Source: Diphasiastrum complanatum
Lineage: Eukaryota > Streptophyta > Lycopodiopsida > Lycopodiales > Lycopodiaceae
Reading direction: 5' to 3'
DNA length: 64,000 bases
Assembly (NCBI GenBank): GCA_029204225.1
Contig: CM055093.1
Span: 35,104,525-35,168,524 of the forward strand
The notes beneath the pieces are model-generated. The model did not search any database, was not told where the DNA came from, and saw only the letters and a list, made by a program, of their open reading frames with translations. The position numbers were made by a program, and so were the translations under genes. This document shows positions 27,301-38,800 of the stretch, one piece after another. Within the stretch, counting starts at the first letter, position 1. Each line of letters begins with the position of its first letter.

Positions 27301-29985
27301 TGGGCAATGTATAATTGATCATGGTGATCCTACAAGAGAAGAGAATATGACTGCAGACCAGCATTTTACAGTTATTGTTGTGCCATCTGGATTTGCACAC
27401 ATTGTCCAACTCGACATTCATGTGACCTAGATTTGCAGAGAAAGCACCCTTAAGGAACATGGAAACTGTTGCCTTAGAAATTGTGTGCCCAGAAGCTGAA
27501 GCTCTGGGAGTATACATTACACAAAAAAGACGACTAGTTCTAAGCTGCTGGTCTACTTGAAGTCCAATTTCCACACAACTTTAATATTTTTGGTTCCTCT
27601 TTGTTATGGGCTATTTGATAAAGCAGACAACGGTCACTATTGCGGGATGAAATTGTCAAAATACTCTCCTTTGTTAAATCATATTTTAGATTGGTCACCA
27701 ACTAAAGGCCTTTCATTTTGGCTTGTTTTAGCTCCACAATGTCGCTTGAAGAAGTTCATGGTTATAAGAATTAAATAGCTTATGTGCTGAATATTTTGAA
27801 GACGGTCGGGCGTCTGGCTCCATTTCCTCTTTCTCAAGGAATCTATCAAGATTATATGATGATTCTTTGCTTGCAATACAGAGGTTACTTAACACTCAAT
27901 TATGGTTCAGGTGATGCTCTACCTGTATTTTAGGGGTCCTTCTTGTTGGCTAGTCTCGTTTGGAGCCTGGATGTTATGAATGGTTGACTCTTATTGTTTT
28001 AGGTGAGATCCAGCTATAATTGTATATCAACTTTAGAGGTTAGCTTTATTCCTTCAAAGTACTTAATTGTAGGGCTGCTCATTGAGAATTATGCTTTAAC
28101 AGAGTTTACTCTTAGACAAGATTTAGCCATCAGTATTGACTGCAACCTTCGTGCAATCAAAGCCAATTTTCCTTCACAGGTTAACTTGGACCTTTAGAGA
28201 TGCTTGAGGATCTTTGGTTGTTAGTACTACTAACAAGTATATATTGTGAGAGGCTGAATCATCTCTCATAAATGGAAAACAAGGATCTCATTATCTTTCT
28301 TTTTTAACCTGAAGAATAACTACAAAATTTCAAGTGATTGTCAAGTAGCTCGGCAAGTTTGAAAGAAATGTTGTTTATACGATTTGACTATAATTTGCCA
28401 TAAACACTTTATTTTCCCCAATTGCATGGGTTTTCCCACCAATACAGTGGTTTCAATGAGACACCCTTGAGGCATTCATAGGTTGGGAAATGCAAGTATG
28501 AACAATATGCTGATGAGAATTGTGTGAAGAGAACATGCTTTGAGATTGAATATTATGTGATTGCCTAGGTGATCCCAGCAGAAAATTTGGCAATCTGACC
28601 CTTGATCCCTGTGGCAACCGCTGAACTAGCTTTGCACGAGGTCAGATGGAAATAAATACTTCTATACCTAACTTTGCACTTTTGGCACTCCAAATGCAAG
28701 TGGGTCCGTTGTTACCCTGTTCTTGAGGAAGGACTTTGACCATTTTACGACTAGGCGTGGATGTGCAAAACCTCGATTATGTAGGACTGTCCTTTGGGCT
28801 GTAACTTGTTTTGTGGCACTAAGCCATCCATAAGTTTGGGGTGTTAGCTAGAGTTGCTACTCCTACAATGAGATTTTAACTCCAAGGCTGCTTGCTTAAG
28901 TAACAACCAGAGCAGCCTAAGACCTTAACAGTTGGGTTACTCAGAAATGGATGACTGCTCAGTAAGTAATTTCCTTCTTTCTAGGCTTTCACCCATTCTC
29001 CAAGATTCCCCATTGCTGCCTCCTTGACATCATGGATGTGTCTCATTTCCAGAGAGAGAATGCTTTATGTCGACACAATCTTGATCAAATAATAGTATGA
29101 GAATCTATTCTTTGATATAAAAATGTGATCAATAGATCAATTTGACAATGTAATGTTAGTATGCAAAATGTAGAGAATAAAAGATCTCTAGAAATCAAGT
29201 TGTCTAAGGACAATCAAAGTGAGCCATTGATCACTATGTTAAGACTCATAGAGATATGTGAACAACGAATAGTTCGATCACAAAACTTTGTTTTGCATGT
29301 TATTGAATCATATTTACAAGGATTATTATTAAATTATTGGCCTATTTTGGACTACAAGATCTATTATTAGCTAATTGATAGTAAGAATTGCCACTAACTA
29401 TAGGTCTTTATTTGCTAGCATTCAGATATGAAAGCATGAAAAATGTGTACACATGTAGGAAGGTTATGCGTTAGGTTACGATCCATGCAACTATATTGGT
29501 AGGGATGTTCATCACTGTCATCACTGGTTTGCTTATGCTCATCATGAAATAATCAACAAAGAAGTTATTTATAGGCTGATGGATGTCTCTTTGTAGTTGT
29601 ACATATACTATTTGTTACACTTTGAATTTAGTACTTTCAGCACATTGTTTTTTTTTGTACATCCCATCTTAGTTAACCAAAAGTATATGGAATTTGTTTT
29701 TTTTTTTTTCTCTTGAAAGTTGACCATAGATTATAGACTTTTTACAAAGTACTTGGAAATAACAGAACTTAAAGAAGCATAAGTTTATCGGCCTCTTTAA
29801 AGAGCAGTAGAGGGGAGATGACAAAATTACTATTCCCAAGTTCTTTACTATTCCTATCTAGCTAAATGTTCCAAAGAGTAATGATCTTGATACGTTGCCA
29901 GTAGGAATTAACTTTAACATCAGCGAAAGTGAGATCATTTAGCAAAAGATTTGTGGGGCAGAATCTCTTAAACTTGGCATGAAAG
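27301..29985. other. 3' region of FEY and intergenic DNA
   Basis: The first few hundred bases should be the 3' untranslated region, but no polyadenylation signal stands out. The rest is AT-rich with no gene, LTR or tandem repeat that I recognise. Confidence 0.5.
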
Positions 29986-29989
29986 CGTG

Positions 29990-30450
29990 CAATAAAGAGA
30001 TCAGTCACAATCTTCCACAACAATGCATATCAACAAAGAATAAATGTATCACATCCTCATCACATATTTTGCATTTAGAGCAGACATGTGACACATCCCC
30101 TCTATAATTGGCTCGGATAGGTAGAGAGAGCTGAAGGATCCTAGAAGAAAATATTCTAAGCTTGCCAGTTCTAACTTTAAGATAGTCTTCCAAAGGTGAG
30201 GGGGCTCAAAGACATTCCACTTAAGAGTTATACCATGAGAAGGTGAAAAGAGGTTCTTTGGTAGCAAAGAAAACAAAAGAGTAAGAGATTTAACTCGACT
30301 TGTCAAGGGCCTTAAAAGCCACTTATTATTGCAGTTAGAAGCAATGGAAGTAGAAAGAGGACCAAGGTCACCATGGGAAAATGCATAAGAAAGGAAATTA
30401 GTTTCACGAGAAGAGAGACCAAGATCACCTTGAAGACAAGAGATTGATAG
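29990..30450 (-). pseudogene. LINE-type RT zinc-binding domain fragment
   Basis: On the minus strand two overlapping frames read through HLWKTILKLELASLEYFLLG and then RANYRGDVSHVCSKCKICDE, DVIHLFFVDMHC. The W-K...K...P/F-W-L layout followed by C-x2-C and HLF-x3-C is that of the zinc-binding domain at the end of plant non-LTR reverse transcriptases. It differs from the LINE-like tails at 14.7 and 43.2 kb. Frameshifted and isolated. Confidence 0.6.
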
Positions 30451-30500
30451 AATAGATAGTACATGGAACTAACATAACTATGTTATACTATCAGTTTACA

Positions 30501-31116
30501 TTCTTTTCAATAGTTCTAATAAAATAATAAGTTATAGGCCTTTCATTTGGCCTCCACTCCCACATTTTTTTGTCCACAAAATCTATTGTACTATTTTTTC
30601 TTTAAGGTGAAATAGTGTGTTGAGCTACTATACCAAAGCAATTGAAAGGGTATAATTTTTAAAAAAAATTTCAACATTCTTTGATTATGCCTGAGTTTGA
30701 TGAGCAAGTTGCACTAAGTTACACGTTGATTTTCCGGTACTTCCGACACATGGTTTTGTTTTCATTTACATCCCAACTTAGTTAGATAAAAAGTATTTGG
30801 AACTTTGATATCTATACTTTATAGTATCATGTCACATTCTTTTCAATAGTTTGAATAGAATAATATAATAAGTGCCCTTCATTTGGCCTCCATTTCCAAA
30901 TTTTTTTGTCCACAATTTATTGTATTGTTTTTTTTCCTTAGGGTGAAAAAGTTTTGTAAGGATATAAAGGGCATTCGTACTTAACATATTGAAAATGAAA
31001 ATTCTCAAAGTCAAATAGTGTGTTGAGCTACTATACCAAAGTAGTTTACGGGGTATGAATTTTTTCAAATTTCAATGTTCTTTGATTCTTTTAGAGTTTG
31101 ATGAACCAGTTGCTTA
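30501..31116. repeat. Two direct copies of an unclassified AT-rich repeat
   Basis: 30501-30716 and 30836-31116 share TTTCATTTGGCCTCCA, TTTTTTTGTCCACAA and TAGTGTGTTGAGCTACTATA, and end in a TTTGATGA-like word. The second copy has about 65 extra bases in the middle. A third, weaker match starts near 29640. No coding potential. 31120-33260 holds nothing else I can name. Confidence 0.7.
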
Positions 31117-33267
31117 AGACCAATGATGCACTAAAAGATTGTAGTTGGTAAAAGTTTAAATACATCAATTATTGATATATAAACATGATAAGAAAGTCTA
31201 ACGTTATCCTTAGCTTGACTCACCAGTAGACTATTATCCATATCTTTATTGCGTCCTTTATTATTGTCTTTCCCTTCTGTGTCTCATTTAGGCATGTTTC
31301 AACCTCTACATATTTTGTGTCGGTTGCTTCGTAAATACACATGAGGTATTGTTGAGTATTCTTTTATAGTTTTTTAACACTATCATATTTACCAAAGAGG
31401 GGACTGCTGTGACATTGTCTTCTTTCAAGGCACATTAACAAGCATCATCTTTTAATGGGCATTAGTTGTTAATGGAAAATCTTCCATGGCTGCATTTCTA
31501 GGCAAGTCCACAGGAGTGTCAAAATTTGCTACAAGAGCGTGCTATGTAATGTTGAGGGAATCCTTTACCATTTCTTTTTGGAATGTTCATGAAGGGTTGT
31601 AAGATTAAACATAGTTTTCAATAAAGTTCCACCATCAATGTTTTTTGTGAAAACTTACAAAAACATACAAGAAGTAATATTCAAGGCCATCTCATTTACA
31701 TGAAATGCTATGTTAGGAATGTTTTTAAGATGTCTTTTTGTAGGCACACCATGCATGGAGGCCAATTAGGAGTCCATGTACTAGAGCTATACACAACATT
31801 TACATGGGCTTTTTAGTTGATATTCACAACATTTACGAGCTCTTTGAAACCAAGATACATGTATCATGATGTATGATAATTACAAAATTTTGAGAATAAC
31901 ACTTTATACATCCCACTTTAAGATCAGGGCCTCAACTAGTGTTCTTTGAGATACTGATACATGGCATAGTATGACAATATGTTAAGGTAATTGGAACATT
32001 ATGGAAGTACAATGAAAAACCTTATAAACTCATAAGGTCCCTCTTATGAGTGGTGACTTTCTTAACCTGTTTTCACTCGAACAAGGCATCAACTTTTCAT
32101 GAGTGAGACCTTTCAATAAGGAGTAACTTTAAAACAAGCTATGGTTGGGGTAAATTTTCTAACGGGTCTTTACACGATAGGAGTCCTCAACCCTTGATGC
32201 CCCTTTAAGTGGTTTTATCCCCTTTTAAACCTAATATGACTTACATCTAGATGGCATTGAAGTATGCCACCCTATAACAAGACAAGATACCATGCAAAGA
32301 CCTTAGGCTTCTTGACTTGCAAGGAACTACTCGTGGGCACTTACTCTCACATCCAATAGAGTAGTCACCTTTCTTATTTGATTCAGATTTATGCATTTAA
32401 TGTGTTTGCTTCCTAAAGTGATAGATTTCACATGCAAGATCTTTCTTCAATGTGAGGTGGGCCGTGGGTGCAGATGCACTTGCTCACTTTCCATGTGAAA
32501 CCACTCTTATAAATAAATACCTTGGTTTAAGTTTCACATTTCAATGTTTGAGGTGTGACATTGTAAGAGCACATCATTTTTGATGGGGATCAAAATATTA
32601 TGGAGTCAATGGCTCAACCTCATTTACATACTTCGTGGTGCATTCTCTGTCGTTGGATGAGGGCAATACTTTGTGATAGCATTCTTCACTATTGGAGTTA
32701 TACTTCGTGATAACTTAATGCCAAGTGCTCAGACTTTGTATTATGGAGGCAACTCTAGAAGCACAATGTACATGTAAATTTAGAATCAGAATTTTATTGT
32801 GAGCATTCTTGTCATAATTTTCAAGTGTACAGCCAATGGAAAATTGGCACATAGCACATGAAAGTTATGATGGAATGTGCATGAGAATAGCCAATGATAG
32901 GCTGCCATAGGGGGCATGCACATCTCGTGGGGAATGTGCATGAGCTATGTGGCATCCTATTATTTTAGCCATCCACACATGCACATCCCCTAAAAAAAAA
33001 AGGTTAATGTTTTTTGTCTTTTTTTTTTTTGCATAAAATGGGAAGATCAAAAGGAAAAATCTCAGTTTTAAAAAAATGAGATTAAAAAGAAAATATCCAA
33101 AAAGAAATGCGCGAAAAAGAAATATGCAAAAACAAAAACTTCACAAGTATCATTACAAAGGGAAGGCCACTTGCACTTAGGCCTTCTGCTTTGGGAAGAG
33201 GGGGACATCCGCCCATTGGCCCTTAAAACACTGTTTGGGTGTTTGGCCATAGCGGCTGCCAACGACC

Positions 33268-34217
33268 CACGTGACAGGGGCAGTGCTCACCGAATTTCTA
33301 GTGTGCCTTGTAGTTTTTCATTTTTTCAATATCAAGTTGGTTGAGCATGCCCTAAGCAAAGGTTCATTGAGCACCAGAAATTTTTGGGGGTCCCAATCGC
33401 GGGAACACAGAGACACAAACACCTAAATGTTTTGGCGATTGCAAACGTGCTGGCATGCACAAGCTAGGCATGAAGCACCGGATTTTTTGGTGGGCCTCCC
33501 AGTTCTCACATGCAAGCACGCGTTGTGAAAGAGTAAGTGTTGTTTTATATGAAAAATTTGCGAGAACTATAGAATGCTCATGGGATAAAAGAACACATGC
33601 CAATAATAAGAGCCTCGACCAAAAACATTGAGCAGGTTTATGAGAATAAAAAATTAATTAAATTTTCAAATTAAAAAAACAAAGTGTGGCTATGATTGAG
33701 CTGGGGCCAAAGCTGGGCAGTGCTTGCAAGATGCAGGGCTTTGCTCAAAACATTCTCTACACGAGTGGACATGGGCCCCACCGAGTAGGCGACAGGCCTT
33801 CGAGCGGCGCGAAAAAGGTTCTCAAATGCAAAATGTTCTTGTTTATGAGGCCTAATAGCCCCATCTTCACGTGGGGTTAAAAACTTGGCAACATTCCCTC
33901 AATTCATTCAACCATGTAATTAAGAAAATTAAAAAAAGCACCTGATGGACACGTGTAATCAAACATGATGCCCACGTGTAATTAACCAAAGCTTGTCAGC
34001 ATTCTTAAAAAATTATTTATCGAGAAAACAGGAAGAGCAGGACGACGACACGTGTCACTCATACATTGGATTCTAATTTCAAAAGCAAATCCCTCCGGCC
34101 CGAGCGCCGCTGGGACATCATGAACACGGCAGGCTTCACGTCCACTCACTCAGATGTTTGCCACGTGGTACAGATGCCACTTGGAGTCATCGCAACGGGA
34201 GAGTCGCTAAACGTGGC
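33268..34217 (+). promoter_or_regulatory. Cluster of six CACGTG boxes upstream of NHX
   Basis: CACGTG hexamers start at 33268, 33868, 33950, 33973, 34049 and 34162, with an ACGTGGC at 34211. The copies at 34049 (GACACGTGTC) and 34162 (CCACGTGG) are extended palindromes. ACGT-core G-box/ABRE sites bind bZIP and bHLH factors. Vacuolar NHX genes in other plants respond to salt and abscisic acid, which fits. Whether this is the NHX promoter is inference: it ends 1.5 kb before the start codon. Confidence 0.55.
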
Positions 34218-34391
34218 AAAATCTGAATGCTTAAGATAGAATCCGACGGTGGCGGATCTGAATCAACCCGTGCCACTAAGATTCGTTAGAATTCAAGACT
34301 GCAGGAATTCGTTTCTGTTTATTTGTAACGTGAAGCGAAGGCGGAGATCGCTGGGCTTTTGTTTTTTTGTTGGCAATCTCTTGGCCACCCA

Positions 34392-34402
34392 GGTTCGATT
34401 CC
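34392..34402 (+). other. tRNA B-box-like sequence
   Basis: GGTTCGATTCC is a perfect match to the RNA polymerase III internal B box, followed by CGGCGATCCCA, which looks like the 3' arm of a tRNA. I could not fold a cloverleaf or find an A box in the preceding 80 bases, so a worn tRNA or SINE head is possible but not shown. Confidence 0.3.
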
Positions 34403-34500
34403 CGGCGATCCCACGGACTGATAACAAGAACCAAGAAGCATTCCACAATATATCTCCATCTCTCTGATTTTCTTGCTCAGCGATTGCATTTCTCCCTTCA

Positions 34501-35130
34501 TCTCGCGTTAGATCGCAACCGTTTTTCCCTTCTATTCGCTTATACCTCTTCCAAGTAGTGCGTAAATCTCAGGAATTTCAGTGGATTGGGTGAAAGTCTC
34601 AGGAATTTCAGTGGATTGTGTGAAAATCTCAGGAATTTCAGTGGATTGTGTGAAAATCTCAGGAATTTTTGTATGAAAATCTCAGGAATTTCAGTGGATT
34701 GTGTGAAACTCTCAGGAATTTCAGTGGATTGTGTGAAAATCTCAGGAATTTTTGTGTGAAAATCTCAGGAATTTCAGTGGATTGTGTGAAAATCTCAGGA
34801 ATTTCAGTGGATTGTGTGAAACTCTCAGGAATTTCAATGGATTGTGTGAAAATCTCAGGAATTTCAGTGGATTGTGTGAAAATCTCAGAAATTTCAGTAG
34901 ATTGCAAGGCCCTGATCTTTGTATAGTTCACAATTCCCACGAAAACGCAGATCGTATCCATTTTTTCCTCATATTTGCTTATACCTCTTCGAAGTATGTG
35001 AAAATCTCAGGAATTTCATTAGATTGCAAGGCCTTGATCTTTGCATAGCTCACAATTGCCACGAAAACGCAGATCGTAACCATCTTTCCTTATCTTTGCT
35101 TATGCCTCTTCGAAGTATGTGAAAATTTTC
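34501..35130. repeat. Higher-order ~110-120 bp repeat containing the minisatellite
   Basis: The segment ...ACGCAGATCG, CTTATACCTCTTCGAAGTATG and GTGAAAATCTCAGG occurs at about 34902-35023 and 35024-35130, with an earlier worn copy at 34510-34575. The 30-bp array starts inside the first copy, so it expanded within a larger repeated unit. Confidence 0.85.
34561..34907. repeat. 30-bp minisatellite, about 12 copies
   Basis: The unit is CTCAGGAATTTCAGTGGATT plus GTGTGAAAAT (30 bp). Two shortened 23-bp variants contain CAGGAATTTTTGT instead. The unit length, a multiple of three, keeps several frames open on both strands, so the resulting frames are not evidence of coding. Confidence 0.95.
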
Positions 35131-35244
35131 CTAATTCTTTCTGTTTCATTTTATGCTGTTTGTGCTCCCCAAGCAATGGTTGTATTCTGCAATCAATAGT
35201 AATTAACGCAGCTCGGCTTAGAATTTCAGCTTGAGGCTTCGATG

Positions 35245-35690
35245 GGGTGAAGGTGGATTCTGTTCTTGCAAGGAAGCTCAACGATATTGGATCGTAAATG
35301 GAGGATCTAGATGCTTTTGTCTTGTGTTGAGTTGTTGAAGGTGGATTCCGTTACTGCAAGGAGGCTGAAAAGAAATTGGATGATAAAGGGAGGATTTAGA
35401 TACCTTTGTCTTGTGTTGAGTTGTTGAAGGTGGATTCCGTTATTGCAAGGCAGCTTAAAGAAATTGTATGATAAAGGGAGGATTTTAGATACTGTTGAGT
35501 TGTTAAAGGCGGATTCCGTTATTGCAAGGAAGTTTAAAGAAACTGGATCATACGGGAAGGATTTAGATGTTGAGTTGTTGAAGGTGGATTCCGTTACTGC
35601 AAGGAGGCTTAAAAGAAATTGGCTCGTATAGGGAGTATTTAGATACCTTTGTGTTGTGTCGAGTTGTTGAAGCTTGAAAGGCTACACATG
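35245..35690. repeat. Third tandem array, five copies of a ~75-90 bp unit
   Basis: Each unit contains GTTGAAGGTGGATTCCGTTA, TGCAAGG, a GCTTAAAGAAATTGG-like core and GAGGATTTAGATAC. Copies begin near 35247, 35335, 35423, 35502 and 35577. The array ends about 25 bp before the NHX start codon and is probably transcribed as 5' leader. Confidence 0.9.
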
Positions 35691-35716
35691 GTTTTTGGAA
35701 AACAGCGTTGGAAGAA

Positions 35717-35884
35717 ATGGCGGGTCATGCGCTTCTTATGAAAGCAGGGTTGGCGGAAGACGACGATCACATGCAAGTAGTGGCGATTTCGTTGTTTGTG
35801 ACTTTATTGTGTGCTTGCATCGTGTTGGGCCATCTATTGGAGGAGACTCGATGGATAAATGAATCCGTGACTGCTCTTATTCTG
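35717..35884 (+). CDS. NHX: NHX exon 1
   Basis: Encodes [17 protein letters not shown] and the first helix through [11 protein letters not shown]. Donor GTGAGT, phase 0. Confidence 0.9.
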
Positions 35885-38800
35885 GTGAGTAGCATTTTTG
35901 TGTGTCAATATGTTATCGATTATAGGGAGTAAGGAACTAGTTTTTAATGTAATTTGTGATGTGGTTCATGTTTATGCAGCAACGGATTTGCTTCAATTAC
36001 CACCAGCTGATGAGTAAGGCATAGTAAGGAGACAACATAGATGGTCTTCTGAAATTTTAAGTGCTTACACATGAAAGGTGTCATCATGATCGTAATTTCC
36101 CTATAATTCAATTCGTGTGCTTATGGCTAGCCTGAGTGCCATCTACTTTATGAGTGCTAAATCATGTTCAGCTTTTCTATCCTATTCCCAGAAACAATAA
36201 GCTTTTCTTTTAATTCCTCACAAAGGAACTTTTCTGATTGCTGAGCTGCAAGATTTCGTACCTATTCCCACTTTATTCAGCTTTTAGGTATGTCATTGGT
36301 TGAAACTCTATGAGTATACCATATTTGTGCTAAGGTATACGTTTCTGTCTGCTCCAGGACAAGAAAAAAGGGTTGATCTTTAAGCTTTAATCTATTTCTG
36401 TTTATTTGAAGAGGGAGCATCCTTATTAAATATGTTTAGTCCAGAGGTACAGTAGGACAAAAATCTGTGAAGGTAGCATCTGGATGTCTTTTAGTGAAAC
36501 GTTGCCATTTTATTTGATTGGCAATGTATGGCATGGTGCAGCATCTACGCACTTGAAGGTGCTATGTGCCTTAAGTGCAAATGTTGATTATACACTGGAA
36601 ACTAGGTCTTGTGGTGTTAACAGTTACTTCAGCCTAATTGCTTATGATGTTGTTAAACCTTATTTTCCAGGGATGTTCTGCGGGCTTTTTTGTCTACATT
36701 ACATCTGGGGGTACAAACTCGCACATATTGCAGTTCGATGAAGAGTTATTTTTCATTTATCTGCTGCCACCAATCATCTTCAATGCTGGGTAAGTTCATT
36801 TTGGCTCCTTATGGAAGATATGTTCGAAGTTATTTTCTGCAATTAAATATTCAGTGTATTGATCAAGAGAGCGCATAGAGAAATTCACAGAGAGGAAGAG
36901 TTTGTGCCACTCACCACCTAGCCTGCTTTGTATAAGAACAAATGATGGCATCTGCTCGAGACTCACATATTTATTTTATCAGCTAGTCTGACACTCTAAG
37001 CTGACACATGGTGCATGCAAAGCAGCTGCTAGCTCATTCCACTTGATAGTAACATAACAAATAGATGCGACATTGAAGAGTTCTCAAAACCCTGGCATAA
37101 CATGTCCCTTACATGGCCTACCATATGCCACACAACATAGGACATGTCCCTTTGACCATTGAAGTGCTATTTTTAGGAGTTTGCCCAACACACTTGTATT
37201 GAGGCCCAATACCTGCATCACAATTATAAGCTTGCTATCACAAGCTGGTGACTGAACCATTTGCAAATAATGTCTTTTAACAAGTGACGACTCAGTCGAA
37301 TTTCTCTCGGTCCAAAACTCTAGCAGGTTTTTACATCTGCTCAAACCCCCTTTTACAATATAAAATTGTAAGACCTGTAATTATAGCATTATTGAGAAGT
37401 TTGACATTTCATGCAACCAAGCATTTATGCAACAAGTGACGACTCAGTCGAATTTCTCTCGGTCCAAAACCCTAGCAGGTTTTTACATCTGCTCCTCATG
37501 CCCTTGCAAAAGAAGACGCCATCAGGTAACGAATCATCTTCATCATGAAAACCCTTTTCAAATGAGAAACGTGAAAAGAAGGTTGAACTTTCTAATCTTG
37601 AAATAAATCTTGCTTATAAGCTACTTCGAAATTTTCAGGTCCACAAAATGTTGGAGATAATTTTGAACATTGCTATGTCACTAGAGAAGTTGATTTTTCT
37701 GTAATATGGAGAACCACTATTTCTCTTCCTCAAACTACCTTGCTGTGAGACTTTGGTCTTCAGATGTCCTGGCCGATTGTTACCTTCTCACATTCGTTTT
37801 AACTTTTAGCCAACTGAATTTGCATTTGGATTAAAATTCAACAACACTAAATTTTTTTGAGGTGTGACTACCATAGTTGGACTGGTTGAACTATAACAGA
37901 ACGCAAAAGGGCTCATTGTTTCATGAACATTCTTTTTATCACTATAAGAAAACTCCAAAAATGGTAGGTACCATTTCCAGTATGTCTGCTCAATGCTTTA
38001 CTACTCACCATTGTTGCAGCCTATAGTCTGGATCACGCTCCAGAAATTAGGGTTAGGGTTCTCCAAAAACCAATTTTTTTTGTTTTTACTTGGAGTTTTT
38101 TTGCTTCTCCTTGAAATCATTTCAGGGGAACTATAAACTTGTTGAAGTATGCTGCTTTACCAGCACTGTCAAACAATTGCGTATTGAGGGAAGCCCCTGA
38201 ATCATGAGCTTTCAAGTAATTATCACTATTAATGCTAGTTGGGTTTGAAACTCATGAATGATGAGTGAGGACAAGAATGAACTTCTGAAAGACAATTGGA
38301 TATACTACGAGCATATGTGAGTCTCATAGAGAACGCACGTTATAGATCATCAGTGATCCAGGATTGGATTGGAAAAAGGAAAGAAAAAAGGAAAACAGAC
38401 TAATGGTTGAAAAAAAATTTAAAGTTCACTTAGAATAAAACAGTTACTATAGATAATTAGTTTGCCTAGTCAGTCTCTTTATCTAGTTATTTACTAGAGT
38501 TTCCCTAAAGTTAGAGTACTAGTAGTACATTTTATATTATTTATTTATACTGGTATATTGGTCCCTAATAGCAAGTCTATAGGCCTTAATAGAGTCAAGG
38601 ACTGTTTACAAGCTGTGTATGTCCAACTACCTATTAGATCCAAGTTCCAGCTCATTTATCCATGACGTGATTTGCAAATTATTGATGGCTTATCAGTGAG
38701 TAGGCCATTGAATTGTCTTTCACAAGTTCGTCCTTGTCCTCGCTCATCATTCATGAGTTTCAAACCCAACTAGCATTAAGAGTGATAATTACTTGCAAAA

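Noticed and set aside
34561-34907. Regularly spaced repeats resembling a CRISPR array
   Set aside because: Units are directly contiguous without unique spacers, and the DNA is a plant nuclear genome.
34659-34961. Open frames on both strands across the 30-bp minisatellite
   Set aside because: The unit is a multiple of three, so frames stay open by chance; no recognisable domain and no codon signature.
35708-35716. Earlier NHX start at an in-frame TTG
   Set aside because: TTG is not a normal plant nuclear start; the ATG at 35717 is in frame and suits the family N-terminus.
38046-38060. TTAGGGTTAGGG as an interstitial telomere
   Set aside because: Only two units, and the common plant telomere unit is TTTAGGG; chance or a promoter-type telo-box is likelier.
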